From NCBI GenBank assembly GCA_001970955.1, contig MPUH01000264.1, positions 1-64,000 on the forward strand: a stretch of DNA of 64,000 nt. Reading direction: 5' to 3'. The notes below the pieces were generated by a model, which did not search any database, was not told where the DNA came from, and saw only the letters and a list, made by a program, of their open reading frames with translations. Of this stretch, positions 9,655-20,844 are shown piece by piece. The stretch is from Stentor coeruleus (taxonomy: Eukaryota > Ciliophora > Heterotrichea > Heterotrichida > Stentoridae). Within the stretch, counting starts at the first letter, position 1. Each line of letters begins with the position of its first letter. A program made the position numbers and the translations under genes.

Positions 9655-11172
9655 ATGGTTTTATCAATGTCCGGACATGAAAACAAGAATTTTTTTTCTA
9701 TAAGAAAAAGTGAATATAGAAATCTATTTAGTACCCCAGTATCAATTTTTATAAACAAAAGCCCACAAAAAGAAAAAGGTGTTGTACCACCTAAGAAAAA
9801 TAAAAGCAATTTGAAATTAGTGCTTTGGCTAAAGTTTATCTCTCTACTTTTTAGCGTATTTAACTTAGCATTGATTTTTTATGAGACTGAACTATTGTTT
9901 AGTAATAATTACGTTATCAGTCAAAAAAATAATTTACTAAGAGGTATAATTTTCTTGTTATGCTTTATCCATAGCACATTAGTGTTTAAAATCTATTTAT
10001 TAGATAAACATAATCAAGAAGCATCTTCACTTTTGAGCACCCCAATTGCATCAAATATGAAAAAACGTGATCTTATAATTGATATTATTATAAGTATGAT
10101 GCATGTTCCTCCAGGATTAAATGAAATAATAGATTTTTTTCAAATGGGGATTTATACACGACTCTCAATATCTGACATCATGCTACCGTTTTCTTTTTTT
10201 CGTTTAAAATTTTTGTTAGTTTTTTTATCGCAGGCACATAAAATCAACAATACAAGGTACTCTTTGATTTTATCATGCCACAAAATAGACCACCGCTTTT
10301 TATTCATGATGAAATCTATTAAAAAAGAAAAACCATTTCAAGTACTCTTAGGGATACTAGGATTAACTGTTTTGATTGTAGGCTTGCTTCTAAGAGCATT
10401 TGAAAAATCAATAACCCCAAATTCAATATGGAACTGGCTGTGGTTTGGATTTGTAACAGAGTCAACTGTAGGATATGGTGATATATACCCAAAAACTCAT
10501 ATGGGTAGACTTATTAGCGGTTTAGCAGCAATAACGGGTGTTTTCATATTTTCCTATAAAGTAGCTGAAGTAAGAGAATTATGTAAATTATCAAAAATAG
10601 AACTTCAACTTTGTAACTCTATATACAAAAACAAACAAATTTATACAAAATTATTTGTTCAGTCAGTTATATTAATTCAAAAGTGGTGGAAGACTAATCT
10701 TTATAAATCTATACACTGTCACTTCAAAATGCTCAAAGAAGCTAAAAAATTCCAAATGATGAATAAACAAATAAAAGCAGAAAGCGAATTCAGATTTGAA
10801 AAACAGTTAATCGAATCTTCTTTAATTATAGAAAATAATTTTAGAAAATGCAAGAAAAGACTTTATAATGCTAATTCTTTTAAAGTTTTAGCCTCAGTAT
10901 TTGCGGAAAAGCATCACTTAAACATGAGAAAACTTAAAAAACTTTACAGCCCAAATGAAGAAAATGCACATACACTTTCAGTAAAGCAAAAATCTAATAA
11001 TAAAGGATGGAATATGTTTAAAAAACGTTCAGAAGCAGTTAAAAAACTATATTTACGAACCTTAAAGTCCCCATCTGCAAGTTTGTGTTTATCCCCATGT
11101 ATGAGTAAAGGTCGTAGTGATTTAGATAGTAATAGAGAGAGTTCTGTTTTATCAATGGTAGATCTTGATTAA
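9655..11172 (+). CDS. K+ channel, SK-like, with C-terminal IQ segment
   Basis: 505 residues. Hydrophobic segments near 58-80, 95-115, 138-160 and 175-200 precede a pore module. A transmembrane helix (VLLGILGLTVLIVGLLLRAF) is followed by a P-loop with the K+ selectivity filter TVGYGDI near residue 270 and a final helix. The S4 region lacks a regular Arg ladder, which fits a small-conductance (SK/KCNN-like) rather than a voltage-gated channel. After the pore, the tail carries an IQ-like stretch (SVILIQKWWKTNLYK) that could bind calmodulin, as in SK channels. The cytoplasmic N-terminus is Lys/Ser-rich. A second channel of similar design lies at 33876-35315. Ca2+ gating is inference. Confidence 0.82.
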   Translation: MVLSMSGHENKNFFSIRKSEYRNLFSTPVSIFINKSPQKEKGVVPPKKNKSNLKLVLWLKFISLLFSVFNLALIFYETELLFSNNYVISQKNNLLRGIIFLLCFIHSTLVFKIYLLDKHNQEASSLLSTPIASNMKKRDLIIDIIISMMHVPPGLNEIIDFFQMGIYTRLSISDIMLPFSFFRLKFLLVFLSQAHKINNTRYSLILSCHKIDHRFLFMMKSIKKEKPFQVLLGILGLTVLIVGLLLRAFEKSITPNSIWNWLWFGFVTESTVGYGDIYPKTHMGRLISGLAAITGVFIFSYKVAEVRELCKLSKIELQLCNSIYKNKQIYTKLFVQSVILIQKWWKTNLYKSIHCHFKMLKEAKKFQMMNKQIKAESEFRFEKQLIESSLIIENNFRKCKKRLYNANSFKVLASVFAEKHHLNMRKLKKLYSPNEENAHTLSVKQKSNNKGWNMFKKRSEAVKKLYLRTLKSPSASLCLSPCMSKGRSDLDSNRESSVLSMVDLD

Positions 11173-11340
11173 TTTAAAGATAGAATTAATAATCAAAATC
11201 ATATAATTTTTTTCTAAATTTATAAAACTATCATCAAATAATTTATATAAACCTTCTAATTATAAAACTTAGCAAATGAAAATATCTATAACTATAAAAT
11301 ATGACGATGTACTTTTTCATGGCATATTTCAAAAATATAA

Positions 11341-12777
11341 ATGACGGAAGCTGAAGGTGAAGTTGAACCTATTGTAAGGGATGGGAAAAATTTAACTGAA
11401 GATAATCGATATCAAATTGTAGAAACATCGCCGAAAGGTCGTTTCTCACGAGTAATAGTAACGTAGTTTAAAAAAGAGCTTGGAAATGGAGCGTTCAAAG
11501 CTGTATACAAAGCAGTTGATAGTGACACAGGATGTGAAGTAGCATGGAATGTTTTGAAGACTCACGGAATGAACAAAGCAGAAAAAGAGCGTGTTAGAGA
11601 TGAAATTATGCTGATCCAAAAACTAAAACACCCAAAAATCATTCATTTCATAAAAGCTTGGCATAATCGAGAAAAGGAAGAAGTGGTTTTTATCACAGAA
11701 ATTATGACTGGAGGGTCTTTAAAACAATATCTAAAAAGGATAAAAAACCCTCATCTCAGAGTTATCAAACAATGGTGCAGGGACATATTAGAAGGTTTAG
11801 AGTATCTTCATTCACAAAAACCATATCCAGTAATACATAGAGATTTAAAATGTGATAATATTTTTGTCAGTTCAAGTACAGGAGATGTTAGAATTGGTGA
11901 TCTTGGTCTAAGTACATTTATGAAAAACTCACACAATAAAACAATCTTAGGTACTCCACAGTATATGGCGCCAGAACTTTATGAAGAAAGATATGGTCCA
12001 AGTGTTGATATTTATTCATTTGGGCTTTGTGTACTTGAATTATGTACTAAAAGTGTACCATATGCTGAATGTAAGACTCCTCTTGAAATTTACAATAGAG
12101 TAATTTCTGGAATCAAACCACTTGCATTAGAAAGAATATTAGATACTGAAGTTAAAGAATTTATTGAGTTATGCTTATCACCTGTAGATCAACGACCACA
12201 TGCTCATGAGTTGTTAGATCATCAATTTCTTGTAATTGACGAAAATAATGAAAAAGTTCATCATCCAGTTCAATTAAAAGAAGAAGATATTTCGGCATCT
12301 TTAGGATGGGTTGATCCTCCAACACCTAGACTTATGGAAGTTTCAATAAGAAAAGGAGAAAAAGAGCCAAATTCTCCAACTAAAGTTGATCTTCAGATTA
12401 AAAAAAATGATAAAGAACCGATGACACCTTCTATTATGGAAGTTTCTCAAAAGAAAAATGGAAAAGAGGATAAGGAAGTTAAGATTGAGTTAAGAGTTGG
12501 ATTTAGGGATCCTTTTACGAAGAAAACAAAGAATCTTAGATTGGATTTTATTTACAATATACTTAATGACACACCGGATGGAATTTCAGAAGAAATTATG
12601 CTTGCTTTTTCAGTGGATTCATCGTATGGGCAAGTTCTTTCACAAGTTATCAGAGATAAATTGCTAGAAACTTTGAAAGATAATGATAATGAAGATGCGA
12701 AAAAATTGAAAAATGATTGTAGGAGAGACTCAAGGGTTAAGAGGGTAAATACTCAGCCTAGTTTAAGAAAAACTTAG
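11341..12777 (+). CDS. WNK-type (with-no-lysine) serine/threonine kinase
   Basis: 473 residues once one intron (11452-11466) is removed; the unspliced frame hits a TAG inside that intron. The exon junction restores the glycine loop ELGNGAFKAVYKA. The strand that normally holds the ATP lysine reads EVAWNVLK, the hallmark of WNK kinases, where Lys has moved to the glycine-rich loop region. HRDLKCDNIF and GDLGLST supply the catalytic and metal loops, and GTPQYMAPE marks the activation segment end. A C-terminal segment near residue 385 (LRVGFRDPFTKKTKNLRLDF) resembles the OSR1_C/PF2-like domain found after WNK kinase domains. WNKs sense chloride and osmotic state and control ion transport. An ion-channel gene lies just upstream, though linkage may be chance. 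Confidence 0.9.
11452..11466 (+). other. 15-nt intron in WNK gene
   Basis: gtaatagtaacgtag. In-frame TAG at its end breaks the ORF; removal restores the glycine-rich loop of the kinase. Confidence 0.9.
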
Positions 12778-13428
12778 GTTAATACTTTTTATAATAAAAT
12801 CTTTTAAATATTTTATTGGAGATGTAGTTGGTAGATAAATAGGATTTAGGCTGAATAAGATTATAAATTAAAATTATTCTGCATTTGGAAAATTTAGATT
12901 AAGAAATCAGAGTAGTATTGTAAGTTTAATATAAAAGAATTACTGTGTGAAATGTATTGATAAACTTAAGCATGCCTATTGATTTTTTTTAAGGACAAGA
13001 TGAAAAAATGATAAGGTTAATTAGGTGAAATTGTTAGTTTGAATAATTATGAAAGTGTGAAACCAAAGATTTTAGTCGAAATGGCTGCATAGTGAAATAA
13101 TTTTTTATAAAGGAAGAGTATATATTTTTGTTTCGAGTGCTTTACGAAAATTTGTTTATCAATTCACAGACTTAAATATGGAATTTGATTGATTGAGATA
13201 GATAAGTTAAAAACTCTCAACATCATTAGAATTCTAATAAAATTCATCAAAAAAAACCCCATAATATAACTCAATCTTTTTAATCTAAAATCAAAAAATC
13301 TAAACCGCAATACAATTTTACTTATAAATAATCTATAATTCTTATTAATCACTCAAACCTTACTTCCCTATAATTGTATATNTTATAAATAATCTATAAT
13401 TCTTATTAATCACTCAAACCTTACTTCC
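12778..13428. repeat. Intergenic with single-N join and duplicated flanks
   Basis: Between the convergent WNK and WD40 genes. About 57 bases ending ccctataattgtatat occur on both sides of the N at 13382, consistent with two overlapping contig ends placed side by side. The second copy includes the last codons of the WD40 gene. Nothing else recognised. Confidence 0.65.
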
Positions 13429-14361
13429 CTATAATTGTATATTGAATAAACTCAAGCTTCCATCTCCACAACCTACAACAACTGTTTTATGAGATTTAGT
13501 TATATCACATGAAAATAAAGGTTGAGGGAAGTTTTGAACATTACCTATTTGTTCATAATTTTCTATCACAGCAATTTGATTATTATTACTTCCACAGGCT
13601 ACAATCCAATTACCTTCATCAGCAAATCTTGTAGAATAAATCCAAGAATGAGTATAAAGATTAACATCTCTTATCAATGTTCCAGTTTGCATAGAAAATA
13701 TTTGTAAAGCATGTTTTTCCCGCCAAGATCCCGCAAGAACTTCACCATTCTTATAATCTATAGCCTCTCCACATATATGCGGACCTAATAAAGTTCTTAC
13801 AGCAGCTTTTTCCCTTATATCCCAGATTTGTAATGTACTATCCCAACCTCCACTAAGAAGTACATTTGGATCTTCAGTAATGCTTTTTACACAAAAAACT
13901 CTACTTGTATGAATTTGTTCAAATTCATTTATAAGTGTTTTAGTTATATCATCATATAATCGAATAATTCCGTCTTTACCTCCAGAAACAAATAAAGGGA
14001 AATGCTTATGATAATCTATTGAATATAATTCACAAGGTGTTTGAAGTCTATGAAGACACTTACGAGATGTAGTGTGCCATTGAGAAATAGCCCCTTCGCT
14101 TTCACAAGCTAAGATAACGTTTTTTGTTTTAGAACCACTTGATCTAGGCTTCCAACAAACACTAGTAATAGAATCTTCACAATTAATTGTATGCATTTTT
14201 GCTGAAGTCACTACTATAATTTTTCCATTTCCTCCAGCCGCGATAAAATTACTGTCTTCATCATATCGTACGCATTGAATTGCAGGTAGGTCAGATATGA
14301 AAGTTTTTAAGGATATCTTATATTCTTGATTCTGTACAGCTATTGTGTAAGGACTATCCAT
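13429..14361 (-). CDS. WD40-repeat protein
   Basis: 310 residues, enough for one seven-bladed propeller with no extra domains. Blades are visible from WD-type endings such as GGWDSTLQIWDIREK and SGGKDGIIRLYDDI, and from spaced Gly-Gly/Asp turns throughout (VGCGDGSLSLFNIQL at the C-terminus). Size and simplicity resemble RAE1/BUB3-type or peroxin-7-type propellers, but I cannot assign an orthologue. Stop is TAG. The 3' end lies within the duplicated stretch next to the N at 13382, so the last residues deserve care. Confidence 0.82.
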   Translation of the reverse strand: MDSPYTIAVQNQEYKISLKTFISDLPAIQCVRYDEDSNFIAAGGNGKIIVVTSAKMHTINCEDSITSVCWKPRSSGSKTKNVILACESEGAISQWHTTSRKCLHRLQTPCELYSIDYHKHFPLFVSGGKDGIIRLYDDITKTLINEFEQIHTSRVFCVKSITEDPNVLLSGGWDSTLQIWDIREKAAVRTLLGPHICGEAIDYKNGEVLAGSWREKHALQIFSMQTGTLIRDVNLYTHSWIYSTRFADEGNWIVACGSNNNQIAVIENYEQIGNVQNFPQPLFSCDITKSHKTVVVGCGDGSLSLFNIQL

Positions 14362-14994
14362 CTTTGCTAAAAATATATTTTTTGAATTTGTAAATATAAG
14401 CTGGAGATATGATTGATTGTAAGATTTTATTTTTGGGTTACTTGATGATGAGAAGGTTTATTGTGTAATGAAATATTTGGAGATGAGAATTTAAATTGTA
14501 ATGATGATTGGTTAGGATTTTTAAGAAGGTTAAATTTTTAGATGAGTTATTGGGTTTGTAATTATTTGAAATTTGGAAAAAATAAAGAATAAAGGAAAAT
14601 TGAATATTATGGTTGAAGTAAAGTGATAAATATATTATTTGATATACCCTTAAAATATGAAATACTCATAATAAAGGTTGATAATCACTATTAGTTTTTT
14701 TATACTAATATTATTTTTATAGTATGGTTAGAATATTTTTTTCAATACAAATTTCCTATAAATATTTATTATTCCCAATAGAGTCAAATTTTTTTTGGAG
14801 ATTCATGTGGCGTTGAATACTTATTTAAATTCATGTAAAAAACAAAGAAGAAAAAGTGATATGATTTCAGAAAACTAATGGATTGCTAAACATAATGCTT
14901 TGATAATGCTAAAAAACTCAATAAATATACTAAACCCAATAGTATTTTTAATATAAACCTAGCCAAGAAAATACTGTAAACTCTCATTATAATA
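14362..14994. other. Divergent intergenic region, no gene seen
   Basis: About 630 AT-rich bases between the divergent WD40 and coiled-coil genes, so it should hold both promoters. No specific motif recognised. Confidence 0.6.
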
Positions 14995-17655
14995 ATGTAT
15001 TTCCAAGATGATCGCCCTTTGTCCTATGAGCGACCTCAAGAAACGGCCAATACTAAACTCGAGCACCTGCAAAACTTATACGACGAAAGAATTGACTCTC
15101 TCACCAAACAACTCGAAGCTTTTTTTACAGAAATATCCAACGATGAAATTTTTAAAGCAATGCAAGAAAATCCTCTTACTCAAGAATATGCTTCTCAACG
15201 AGCAGGAGAATTATTCGCAGAAATCATGAACTCAGAGCAAGAATCTACAATAAAAAGGCTCCAAATCGAACTTTCTGAATATAAATCTTTAAACTTGAAA
15301 TTTGAATCAGATGAACAGAGAATGGTAAAAATTATTAGAGAATTAGAAGAAAAATTAAAAAAAGCTGAAGGAGATAAGGAAAAATTATTAAACGATTACG
15401 AGATGATGATAAATAAATTCTCTAATGCTGAGGATCGATTAGATGAAAGTTTAAAAAGAAAAGATGCTGAATGGTTACACAAAATGGATGTGAATATGAG
15501 AAAGATGGAAGCTACACTACAAGATACAGAAGAGAAATATTTTATCACAAGAAAAGAGCTTGAAAATCTTACAAGTACTAGGATGAATACAGATATGCTT
15601 TATAATGAATGTGACCGCTTAAAAAGGGAATTGAAAACCCAAGAACTATTCTATCTAAGGCAACAAGAAGAATCAAAAAGGGTATTTGAAGGAAGAATCA
15701 TTGAATTTAACGAAAAAATCATAAACAAAGACAAAATATATGAAGATTTATCCTCACAATTTAAAAACTATCAAAAACAAAGCGAAGACCTCTCTGCGAA
15801 CCAACAAAATTTAATAAAAAACCTTGTCGACAAATCAAAGCAACTAAAGCAAAAAATCATATCTCAAAAAAGCAAACTTTCTGACTATATGAAACTATCC
15901 AAAGAAAGCACAATCAATTTAGAAAACGCTAACTCAACCTATACCCGAACTGTTACAGACTTAGAAAACCGTATAAAAACTATTGAAAAAGAAGCTATTC
16001 AAAAAGAAACAGATCTTATAACTAAACAACAATTACAATTAACCCAATTACAACAACATTATAAACAAATGATGGATACTAAAATGCTTGAAATGCAAAA
16101 AGAAATTAATGAACAGATAATAAGAAGTCAAGAACATGATATTGAAGTAAAAAATATTATGGATAAGAAAATGAAAGAAATTGAAAGGGATTATTTGCCT
16201 AAGTCTGTACATGATAAAATTCTGACTGATAGGGAAAATTTTATGATGAAAAAATTTAATGTAAGAATTGATGAGATTACTCAGAATCATGAAGAGGAAA
16301 AGGAGGTTATGAGAAAAGAGATTGAAGAAGTTAAAAAGGATAAAGAGCAGGTTATGGAAAATTTGGAAGTATCTCAGAAGGCGGAAGAGAATCTTAAACG
16401 TGAAACCATGCGGGAGAAGGAAAAAATCAACAATAACTTAAATGAAAAAGTTAAAAAAATTAAAAAAGTTAAATCGGTAAATCAAGAACTATCTCGTGAT
16501 TTAGAAAAAACTAAAAAAGAATTTGCTGAACTCCAAAACCATTACAACACTGAAATCTCATCTCGCATCCAATCAGAAAAACAAGTCATCAACTTAAACA
16601 ACACTTTAAACGAACTAAAAGAAACCCTTAACCAATCAAAACAATCATCTCAAACAGCTAAATTCCAACATGAACAGACCCTCAGCCAAATTTCAGAAAA
16701 AACCAACCTTCTTGAAAGAGAACTTGAAATCAAAGCTAAAACAATCCAACGCTACGATGATGAAATCCTAATGCTCCAAAGTTCTCTACGTGATAGTAAA
16801 TTGCAACAATCAGGCTATTTAACTCAATTAGAACTAGAGCAATCCCGACATCTTGATACAAAAAAAAAGCTCAAAGAAATCGAAGATTATTCACAAAAGC
16901 TTTTATCCGAAATAGACTTTAGACAAAATAAACATAATGATTATTATAGTTCAATTGATAATTATAAGGAGCAAATAAGAAATTTGTCTATAGCGGTTGA
17001 AGGTAAAGATCAAGAAATATTCAATATAAAACAGAATTACGGGAATAAAGAAAATGATTTAAAACAAAAGCTTAGACTTGTAACAGAAAAATGTAGAAAA
17101 TATGTTGTTAATTCAATTTTCTTTCTAAGAAAACAGCTTGAAGGTGTTGTAGAACTATATGAGCATGAGTTTGCATCAATGAATAAAAATTTTAGTCAAG
17201 TTAAACAGGAAATCTCAATAAAAGTTTTAGAACTCCAGTTACAGTATAGAAAACAATTAGAAGGAAAAGCTCAAGAGTTTACTGATGAAATTAAAGATTA
17301 CTATAGAGCTAAACTAGCACAAATTGAAGATTATATATTACAAGAAAATACTCAATGGGCAGATCAAGAAACTGAAGGTCTAAGACGAGCTATAAAATCA
17401 ATAATCGAAAAAAAACATATTGGCCAAGTGGAAATCAAGTCATTAAAAGATACAATAGCTAACATAACCCAACAAAATGAATCTTTATATAGAGAAAATC
17501 AAAAACTTCAAATAAGACTTCATGCTAACAATGAAGCATTTGATCAGCTACAAAAAGAAGTTACTGAAGAAGCTAATAAAATAAAATTAAGACTTGAAGC
17601 TGGAAGTGTAAAGGACCGTATGGATTATAGCGCTAGGAATTATTATAGAAAATAA
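14995..17655 (+). CDS. Long coiled-coil protein
   Basis: 886 residues, almost entirely predicted coiled coil from about residue 20 to the C-terminus: dense Glu, Lys and Gln with regular Leu/Ile heptads and few Pro or Gly. The N-terminal ~100 residues (SYERPQETANTKLEHLQ onward) are less repetitive and could be a small folded head. No motor, SMC head, membrane or signal sequence is visible. Proteins of this build in ciliates are often basal-body, centrosomal or cortical, but I cannot place it in a named family. The sequence is all one exon. Confidence 0.8.
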   Translation: MYFQDDRPLSYERPQETANTKLEHLQNLYDERIDSLTKQLEAFFTEISNDEIFKAMQENPLTQEYASQRAGELFAEIMNSEQESTIKRLQIELSEYKSLNLKFESDEQRMVKIIRELEEKLKKAEGDKEKLLNDYEMMINKFSNAEDRLDESLKRKDAEWLHKMDVNMRKMEATLQDTEEKYFITRKELENLTSTRMNTDMLYNECDRLKRELKTQELFYLRQQEESKRVFEGRIIEFNEKIINKDKIYEDLSSQFKNYQKQSEDLSANQQNLIKNLVDKSKQLKQKIISQKSKLSDYMKLSKESTINLENANSTYTRTVTDLENRIKTIEKEAIQKETDLITKQQLQLTQLQQHYKQMMDTKMLEMQKEINEQIIRSQEHDIEVKNIMDKKMKEIERDYLPKSVHDKILTDRENFMMKKFNVRIDEITQNHEEEKEVMRKEIEEVKKDKEQVMENLEVSQKAEENLKRETMREKEKINNNLNEKVKKIKKVKSVNQELSRDLEKTKKEFAELQNHYNTEISSRIQSEKQVINLNNTLNELKETLNQSKQSSQTAKFQHEQTLSQISEKTNLLERELEIKAKTIQRYDDEILMLQSSLRDSKLQQSGYLTQLELEQSRHLDTKKKLKEIEDYSQKLLSEIDFRQNKHNDYYSSIDNYKEQIRNLSIAVEGKDQEIFNIKQNYGNKENDLKQKLRLVTEKCRKYVVNSIFFLRKQLEGVVELYEHEFASMNKNFSQVKQEISIKVLELQLQYRKQLEGKAQEFTDEIKDYYRAKLAQIEDYILQENTQWADQETEGLRRAIKSIIEKKHIGQVEIKSLKDTIANITQQNESLYRENQKLQIRLHANNEAFDQLQKEVTEEANKIKLRLEAGSVKDRMDYSARNYYRK

Positions 17656-17709
17656 AGGATAAAATTATTTAAACCATAGCTAAAAGGTATAAGAAAATGG
17701 TTTGTAAAT

Positions 17710-18132
17710 ATGAGTAAAAGAGGAAGGTCAGGAGCAACAGGTATAAAAATGCGTGTAACTTTAGCCCTTCCTGTTGGAGCTAGAATTAATTGTGCTGATA
17801 ACACTGGAGCGAAAATACTTTATATCATGGCTGTAACTAGATTTGGAGCTAGGCTTAATCGTTTACCTGCTGCTTCTATTGGTGATATGGTTTTAGTTAC
17901 TGTTAAAAAAGGTAAACCAGAACTTCGTAAAAAAGTTATGCCGGCAGTTGTGATACGGCAAAGGAAGTCATGGAGAAGAGCAGATGGGGTGTTTATTTGT
18001 TGTGAGGATAATGCTGGGGTTATTGTTAATCCTAAAGGAGAAATGAAAGGGTCAGGTGTATCAGGACCAGTGACAAAAGAATGTGCTGATTTGTGGCCAA
18101 GAGTTGCAGCCCATGCAGGTGCGATAGTTTAG
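17710..18132 (+). CDS. RPL23: 60S ribosomal protein uL14 (eukaryotic RPL23)
   Basis: 140 residues, the normal length of eukaryotic uL14. The central signature [20 protein letters not shown] and the following [19 protein letters not shown] are near-invariant in the family, as is VICCEDN-like [17 protein letters not shown]. uL14 sits on the 60S face that meets the small subunit, at an inter-subunit bridge. It starts 54 bases after the coiled-coil gene's stop on the same strand. Stop is TAG. Confidence 0.97.
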   Translation: MSKRGRSGATGIKMRVTLALPVGARINCADNTGAKILYIMAVTRFGARLNRLPAASIGDMVLVTVKKGKPELRKKVMPAVVIRQRKSWRRADGVFICCEDNAGVIVNPKGEMKGSGVSGPVTKECADLWPRVAAHAGAIV

Positions 18133-18327
18133 TAAAAATAACTATTTATTGAGAATTTAGTATAGAAGTACTGGATAAGGTTATGGTTTTTTTTTTTAAG
18201 GGAAAGTTAGTTTGGGTGTTGTTATAGAATTTATAAAAAGGCCAATTTTTAGATTTTTATATTAAAAAGTCTATGTTTTTGGTAATCATATGTTAAAGTA
18301 CTTAAATTATCAAAACTAATGATATAA

Positions 18328-19593
18328 ATGAAAGAAAAAAAGAAAAAAGAAGAGACAAAAAGAATTATTCCTAATCCTTTTACAAAAAAGAGATTCCAAA
18401 GTGAGACTTCCGAATCAGATGCTATACCTATCGTACCTAGAAAAAGCTTAAAATCAAGGCTTACCTCATTCAAAGTTCGTACAATTTCCTCAATAATCAT
18501 GTTCCTAACCTTCTTAATCATCTTATCTGCTGGTCATGCTTATTGTTGCCTTTTAGTTTTATTTATCAATATTTGTATTTTCAAAGAGATTATTGCTCTT
18601 AAAAGGAACTCACAAAGAGAAGCGAAATTACCTTATTTTTACATCATCAATTGGTACTTTTTTGCAGTAACGGAACTCTTAGCAACATGTTTATTATTAA
18701 GCCACAAGATGGTATTAAGTAATACATTGAAGGTAAAATATATATAGAAAGTTCTAAGATATAACTATTTGATTATGTTTGGGATGTTTGTGTTTGGTAT
18801 TATGCTATTTGTAATTTCTTTACGTAAAGGCCAATACAAGTACCAGTTCAGTATGTTTGGTTGGACAATCATTTCTTGTGTTCTCGTCGTAACCCAAAGC
18901 ACAACCGTAATTCTAAACATCTACGAAGGTATAATCTGGTTTATTCTCCCAGCATTTATGGTAATAATCAACGACACAACTTCCTATCTTTTCGGGGTAA
19001 TAATCGGTAAAACTCCATTAATAGACCTTTCTCCAAACAAAACCCTAGAAGGTTTTATTGGTGGGCTTTTTTCAACAATCCTGAGTGCTTTTATCGTAAC
19101 TTTTATATAGTTTTCCAATTTTTTATCATCATTTGAATATCTTGTATGTCCTCAAGATTATATAACTTTTGTTCCTTTTGAGTCTCATTCATGTAATACT
19201 GGAGATTTATTATTAGAACACCCTAGAAGTCTTCTTGGATATACATTTTATTTATCGAATTTAGAGATAAATGCTATGGTACTTGGGTTTTTTGCTGGGT
19301 TTATTGCACCTTTTGGGGGTTTTTTTGCTTCAGGAGTTAAAAGAGCTTTTAAGATTAAAGACTTTGGAGATTCTATACCGGGACATGGAGGGATTACTGA
19401 TAGAATGGACTGTCAGATTTTGATGGGGATGTTTACTTGTGTATGGATTCATTCGGTAATTACGACAAATAATAGCTCTATACAGAATTTGTTGGCTCAG
19501 ATTTCATTGCTGAGTTATTCTGATCAGCTAGCCTTGATGAAGGCTTTACAAAACCTCATAAATACAATAGAACTAGGCAAAGATAATAAATAA
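18328..19593 (+). CDS. CDS1: CDP-diacylglycerol synthase (phosphatidate cytidylyltransferase)
   Basis: 411 residues after removing two 15-nt introns (18733-18747 and 19096-19110), each of which carries an in-frame stop. It makes CDP-diacylglycerol from phosphatidate and CTP, the precursor of phosphatidylinositol and cardiolipin, in the ER membrane. The family signature near the C-terminus is clear: SGVKRAFKIKDFG ... IPGHGGITDRMD. Several hydrophobic helices span the middle, and the N-terminus is a Lys-rich cytosolic tail. The stop codon TAA shares a base with the ATG of the next gene (TAATG), so the two coding regions overlap by one nucleotide. Confidence 0.95.
18733..18747 (+). other. 15-nt intron 1 of CDP-DAG synthase gene
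   Basis: gtaaaatatatatag; ends in an in-frame TAG that would truncate the protein if retained. Confidence 0.9.
19096..19110 (+). other. 15-nt intron 2 of CDP-DAG synthase gene
   Basis: gtaacttttatatag; removal joins two conserved membrane segments in frame. Confidence 0.9.
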
Positions 19594-20531
19594 TGGAATT
19601 TGATAGAGCTAAACAGACAGCTTACCTTTTAGCTGCTGACTCAATAGAAGGAGAAGATATAGGCTCATATTCCTATGAACATCTAAGAATGCCTGGAGCT
19701 TACTGGACTTTATGCGCTCTAGCAAGTCTTGATTCTTTAAACACCGAAAGAAAAATTGAAATCACAACCTGGGTTCTTAAATGCCAACACCCAAACGGGG
19801 GTTTTGGTGGTAATCTTAACCATGATCCACATATAACAAACACTCATTATGCTGTTTTAGTTCTTTCTTTATATAATTCTCTAGACCTTCTCGACAAAGA
19901 AAAAGTTGCATCATATATATGTGGTCTACAACAAGAAAATGGGTCATTTAAAGGTGATGAATGGGGTGAAAGCGATTTAAGGTTTGTTTATTGTGCTTTA
20001 TCTTGTATGAAAATTATAGGAAAACTTGATAGGATTAATATTGACAAATGTATTGAGTATGTTTTGGCTTGCAAAAATTTTGAAGGAGCTTTTGGAGCTG
20101 TACCTGGTGCTGAATCTCATGCGGCTTATAGTTTTTGTGCTGTCGGAGCTTTAGCGGTTATTGATAGACTTGATTTGATTGATAGGGATGAATTGGGGTA
20201 TTGGCTTATGTTGAGACAAACTGAGACAGGTGGATTTAATGGAAGGCCAGAGAAGTTACCAGATGTGTGTTATTCTTGGTGGGCGCTATCATCGATGTTT
20301 ATGATTCAGCGCGAGCATTGGATAAACTTTGAAGCTCTGACAAATTTTATAATCAAAGCACAAGACTTAGAAGGAAAAGGAGGTATTGCAGATCGTCCAG
20401 GGAATGAGTCTGACGTTTTTCACACTTTCTTCGGCATTGCAGGGCTGTCTTTAATGAAACACCCTGGCCTGCAAACAGTAGACCCAATCTACGCTCTACC
20501 AATCAAAACCTTAGATAGTATTTTCCCTTAA
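19593..20531 (+). CDS. RABGGTB: Rab geranylgeranyltransferase beta subunit
   Basis: 312 residues, close to the usual ~330. Catalytic beta subunit of GGTase II, which adds geranylgeranyl groups to the C-terminal cysteines of Rab GTPases delivered by REP. Prenyltransferase repeats are plain (CQHPNGGFGGNLNHDPH, CGLQQENGSFKGDEWGE, CKNFEGAFGAVPGAESHAAY). The zinc-binding residues fit LPDVCYSWWALSS and the His of DVFHTFFGIAGLS. The RabGGTB-type WGESDLRF and NGRPEKLPDVCYSWW stretches separate it from farnesyltransferase. The start must be this ATG, since an in-frame TAA lies just upstream, and it overlaps the stop of the CDP-DAG synthase gene by one base. Confidence 0.95.
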   Translation: MEFDRAKQTAYLLAADSIEGEDIGSYSYEHLRMPGAYWTLCALASLDSLNTERKIEITTWVLKCQHPNGGFGGNLNHDPHITNTHYAVLVLSLYNSLDLLDKEKVASYICGLQQENGSFKGDEWGESDLRFVYCALSCMKIIGKLDRINIDKCIEYVLACKNFEGAFGAVPGAESHAAYSFCAVGALAVIDRLDLIDRDELGYWLMLRQTETGGFNGRPEKLPDVCYSWWALSSMFMIQREHWINFEALTNFIIKAQDLEGKGGIADRPGNESDVFHTFFGIAGLSLMKHPGLQTVDPIYALPIKTLDSIFP

Positions 20532-20844
20532 AAATTTCTCAAAAAAACTAAATCTTTTCTTCAATCTTCATAAAATTGCATTCCCTCCACATCATAAACA
20601 TAAATTCTCCCCCTAGCCTATAACTTTTATATAAAAGTTCATCTCCAGCCATAAAAATCCTCACGAATTCTCCTAAAGATAAATTCATCAAAAATCCTTG
20701 ATAAATCTTAGGTTTAAGCTAACTCCACATAAAGTTCTAAATAGCAAGTATCCATTTTTATAGTAATCTTCTTTGTGATTGGCAGAAATGTATCCATATC
20801 TACTAATTCTTAATATAAATACAAATTCCTATTAAAATTAGTAA
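20532..20844. promoter_or_regulatory. Upstream region of histone H2A gene
   Basis: About 310 bases between two + strand genes. It contains an inverted CCAAT-like word (gattggc, near 20777), which could be a promoter box for the histone gene. That is one short match and is weak evidence; nothing else is recognised. Confidence 0.25.

Noticed and set aside
13164-13352. 62-codon minus-strand ORF near the N join
   Set aside because: Low-complexity Ile/Phe/Arg/Leu text with no family; partly in the duplicated join.
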